This document shows, one piece after another, positions 5,688 to 5,871 of a stretch of 5,871 nucleotides of DNA. This stretch comes from Bacteroidales bacterium (GTDB lineage Bacteria; Bacteroidota; Bacteroidia; Bacteroidales; P3): positions 1 to 5,871 of the forward strand of contig JAFWOP010000171.1 in assembly GCA_017545365.1 (NCBI GenBank). The letters are read 5' to 3'. Each line of letters begins with the position of its first letter. Position 1 is the first letter of the stretch. Both the position numbers and the translations under genes were made by a program. A model generated the notes under the pieces. The model had not been told where the DNA came from and did not search any database. It saw nothing but the letters and a program-made list of their open reading frames with translations.

Positions 5688-5864
5688 TGGTCTTGTAGTA
5701 CAAGACCATATCTTTTGTAGTACAAGACCATATCTTTTGTAGTACAAAACCATATCTTTTGTTGAACAAAACCATATCTTTTGTAGTACAAGACCATAGC
5801 TTTTGTAGTACAAAACCATAGCTTTTGTTGAACAAAACCAGTGCTTTTCTACTACAAACCCGCT
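5688..5864. repeat. 22-bp tandem array of dyad-symmetric units (eight copies)
   Basis: Eight units occur with exact 22-bp spacing; their dyad centres are at 5698, 5720, 5742, 5764, 5786, 5808, 5830 and 5852. The typical unit is TCTTTTGTAGTACAARACCATA. Each contains an odd-length palindrome TTTTGTA-G-TACAAAA with arms of 7. The first unit is the most symmetric, with perfect 10-bp arms (TGGTCTTGTA-G-TACAAGACCA, 5688-5708). Units 4 and 7 carry TTTTGTT-G-AACAAAA, where both arms changed together. Unit 8 is degenerate (TTTTCTACTACAAAC). Units 2-4 and 5-7 form a 66-bp higher-order repeat with about 62 of 66 positions identical. The spacing is close to two helical turns, so the dyads lie on one face of the DNA. 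Open frames on the minus strand encode only the repeat (YGFVLQK, WSCTTKD) and are not credited as genes. Confidence 0.85.
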
Positions 5865-5871
5865 CACTTAC

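Noticed and set aside
5688..5864. CRISPR array
   Set aside because: Repeats are 22 bp and head-to-tail, with at most 7 nearly invariant bases between dyads; there are no unique spacers and no cas genes.
5626..5867. Two overlapping minus-strand frames of about 68 codons encoding YGFVLQK / WSCTTKD / MVLYYK repeats
   Set aside because: Both are translations of the 22-bp tandem array in different frames; the 22-bp period simply happens to lack stops. No independent coding evidence.

Overview
This window looks like chromosomal DNA from an anaerobic gut-type Bacteroidales bacterium, most likely Prevotella or a close relative. The evidence is a membrane-anchored LytTR regulator and an M48 lipoprotein of Bacteroidetes type, an exact Bacteroidetes promoter motif (TAnnTTTG), no clear Shine-Dalgarno sequences, an oxygen-sensitive glycyl radical enzyme, and AT-rich intergenic DNA packed with simple repeats. 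The genus is inferred from style; no marker here proves it.

Layout. Positions 1-304 hold the 3' end of trmD (tRNA m1G37 methyltransferase). Positions 311-543 are a degenerate tandem array built on ACGAATT/ACCACAGATTACACGAATT units that runs almost up to the next gene. Positions 583-2964 encode a complete glycyl radical enzyme of the trans-4-hydroxy-L-proline dehydratase (HypD) type. After 25 bp comes a zinc-metalloprotease lipoprotein of family M48 (2990-3898). On the opposite strand, converging on it and overlapping its 3' end by 50 bp, is a four-helix membrane protein with a C-terminal LytTR DNA-binding domain (3849-4844). That gene carries a palindromic repeat element inserted in frame between its membrane part and its DNA-binding part. 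From about 4860 to 5871 there is no convincing protein gene. That kilobase is a patchwork of hairpins, direct and inverted repeats, and a 22-bp tandem array of dyad-symmetric units.

Functional links. HypD would dehydrate hydroxyproline (from collagen or plant cell-wall protein) to pyrroline-5-carboxylate, which ProC reduces to proline. Neither ProC nor the radical-SAM activase that HypD needs is in the window. The M48 gene follows closely enough to be co-transcribed, but no functional link is evident. The LytTR gene has its own promoter-like site and is transcribed toward the M48 gene.

The most interesting signals are the in-frame palindromic insertion in the LytTR protein and the phased 22-bp dyad array at the right end, where a paired base change preserves the symmetry.
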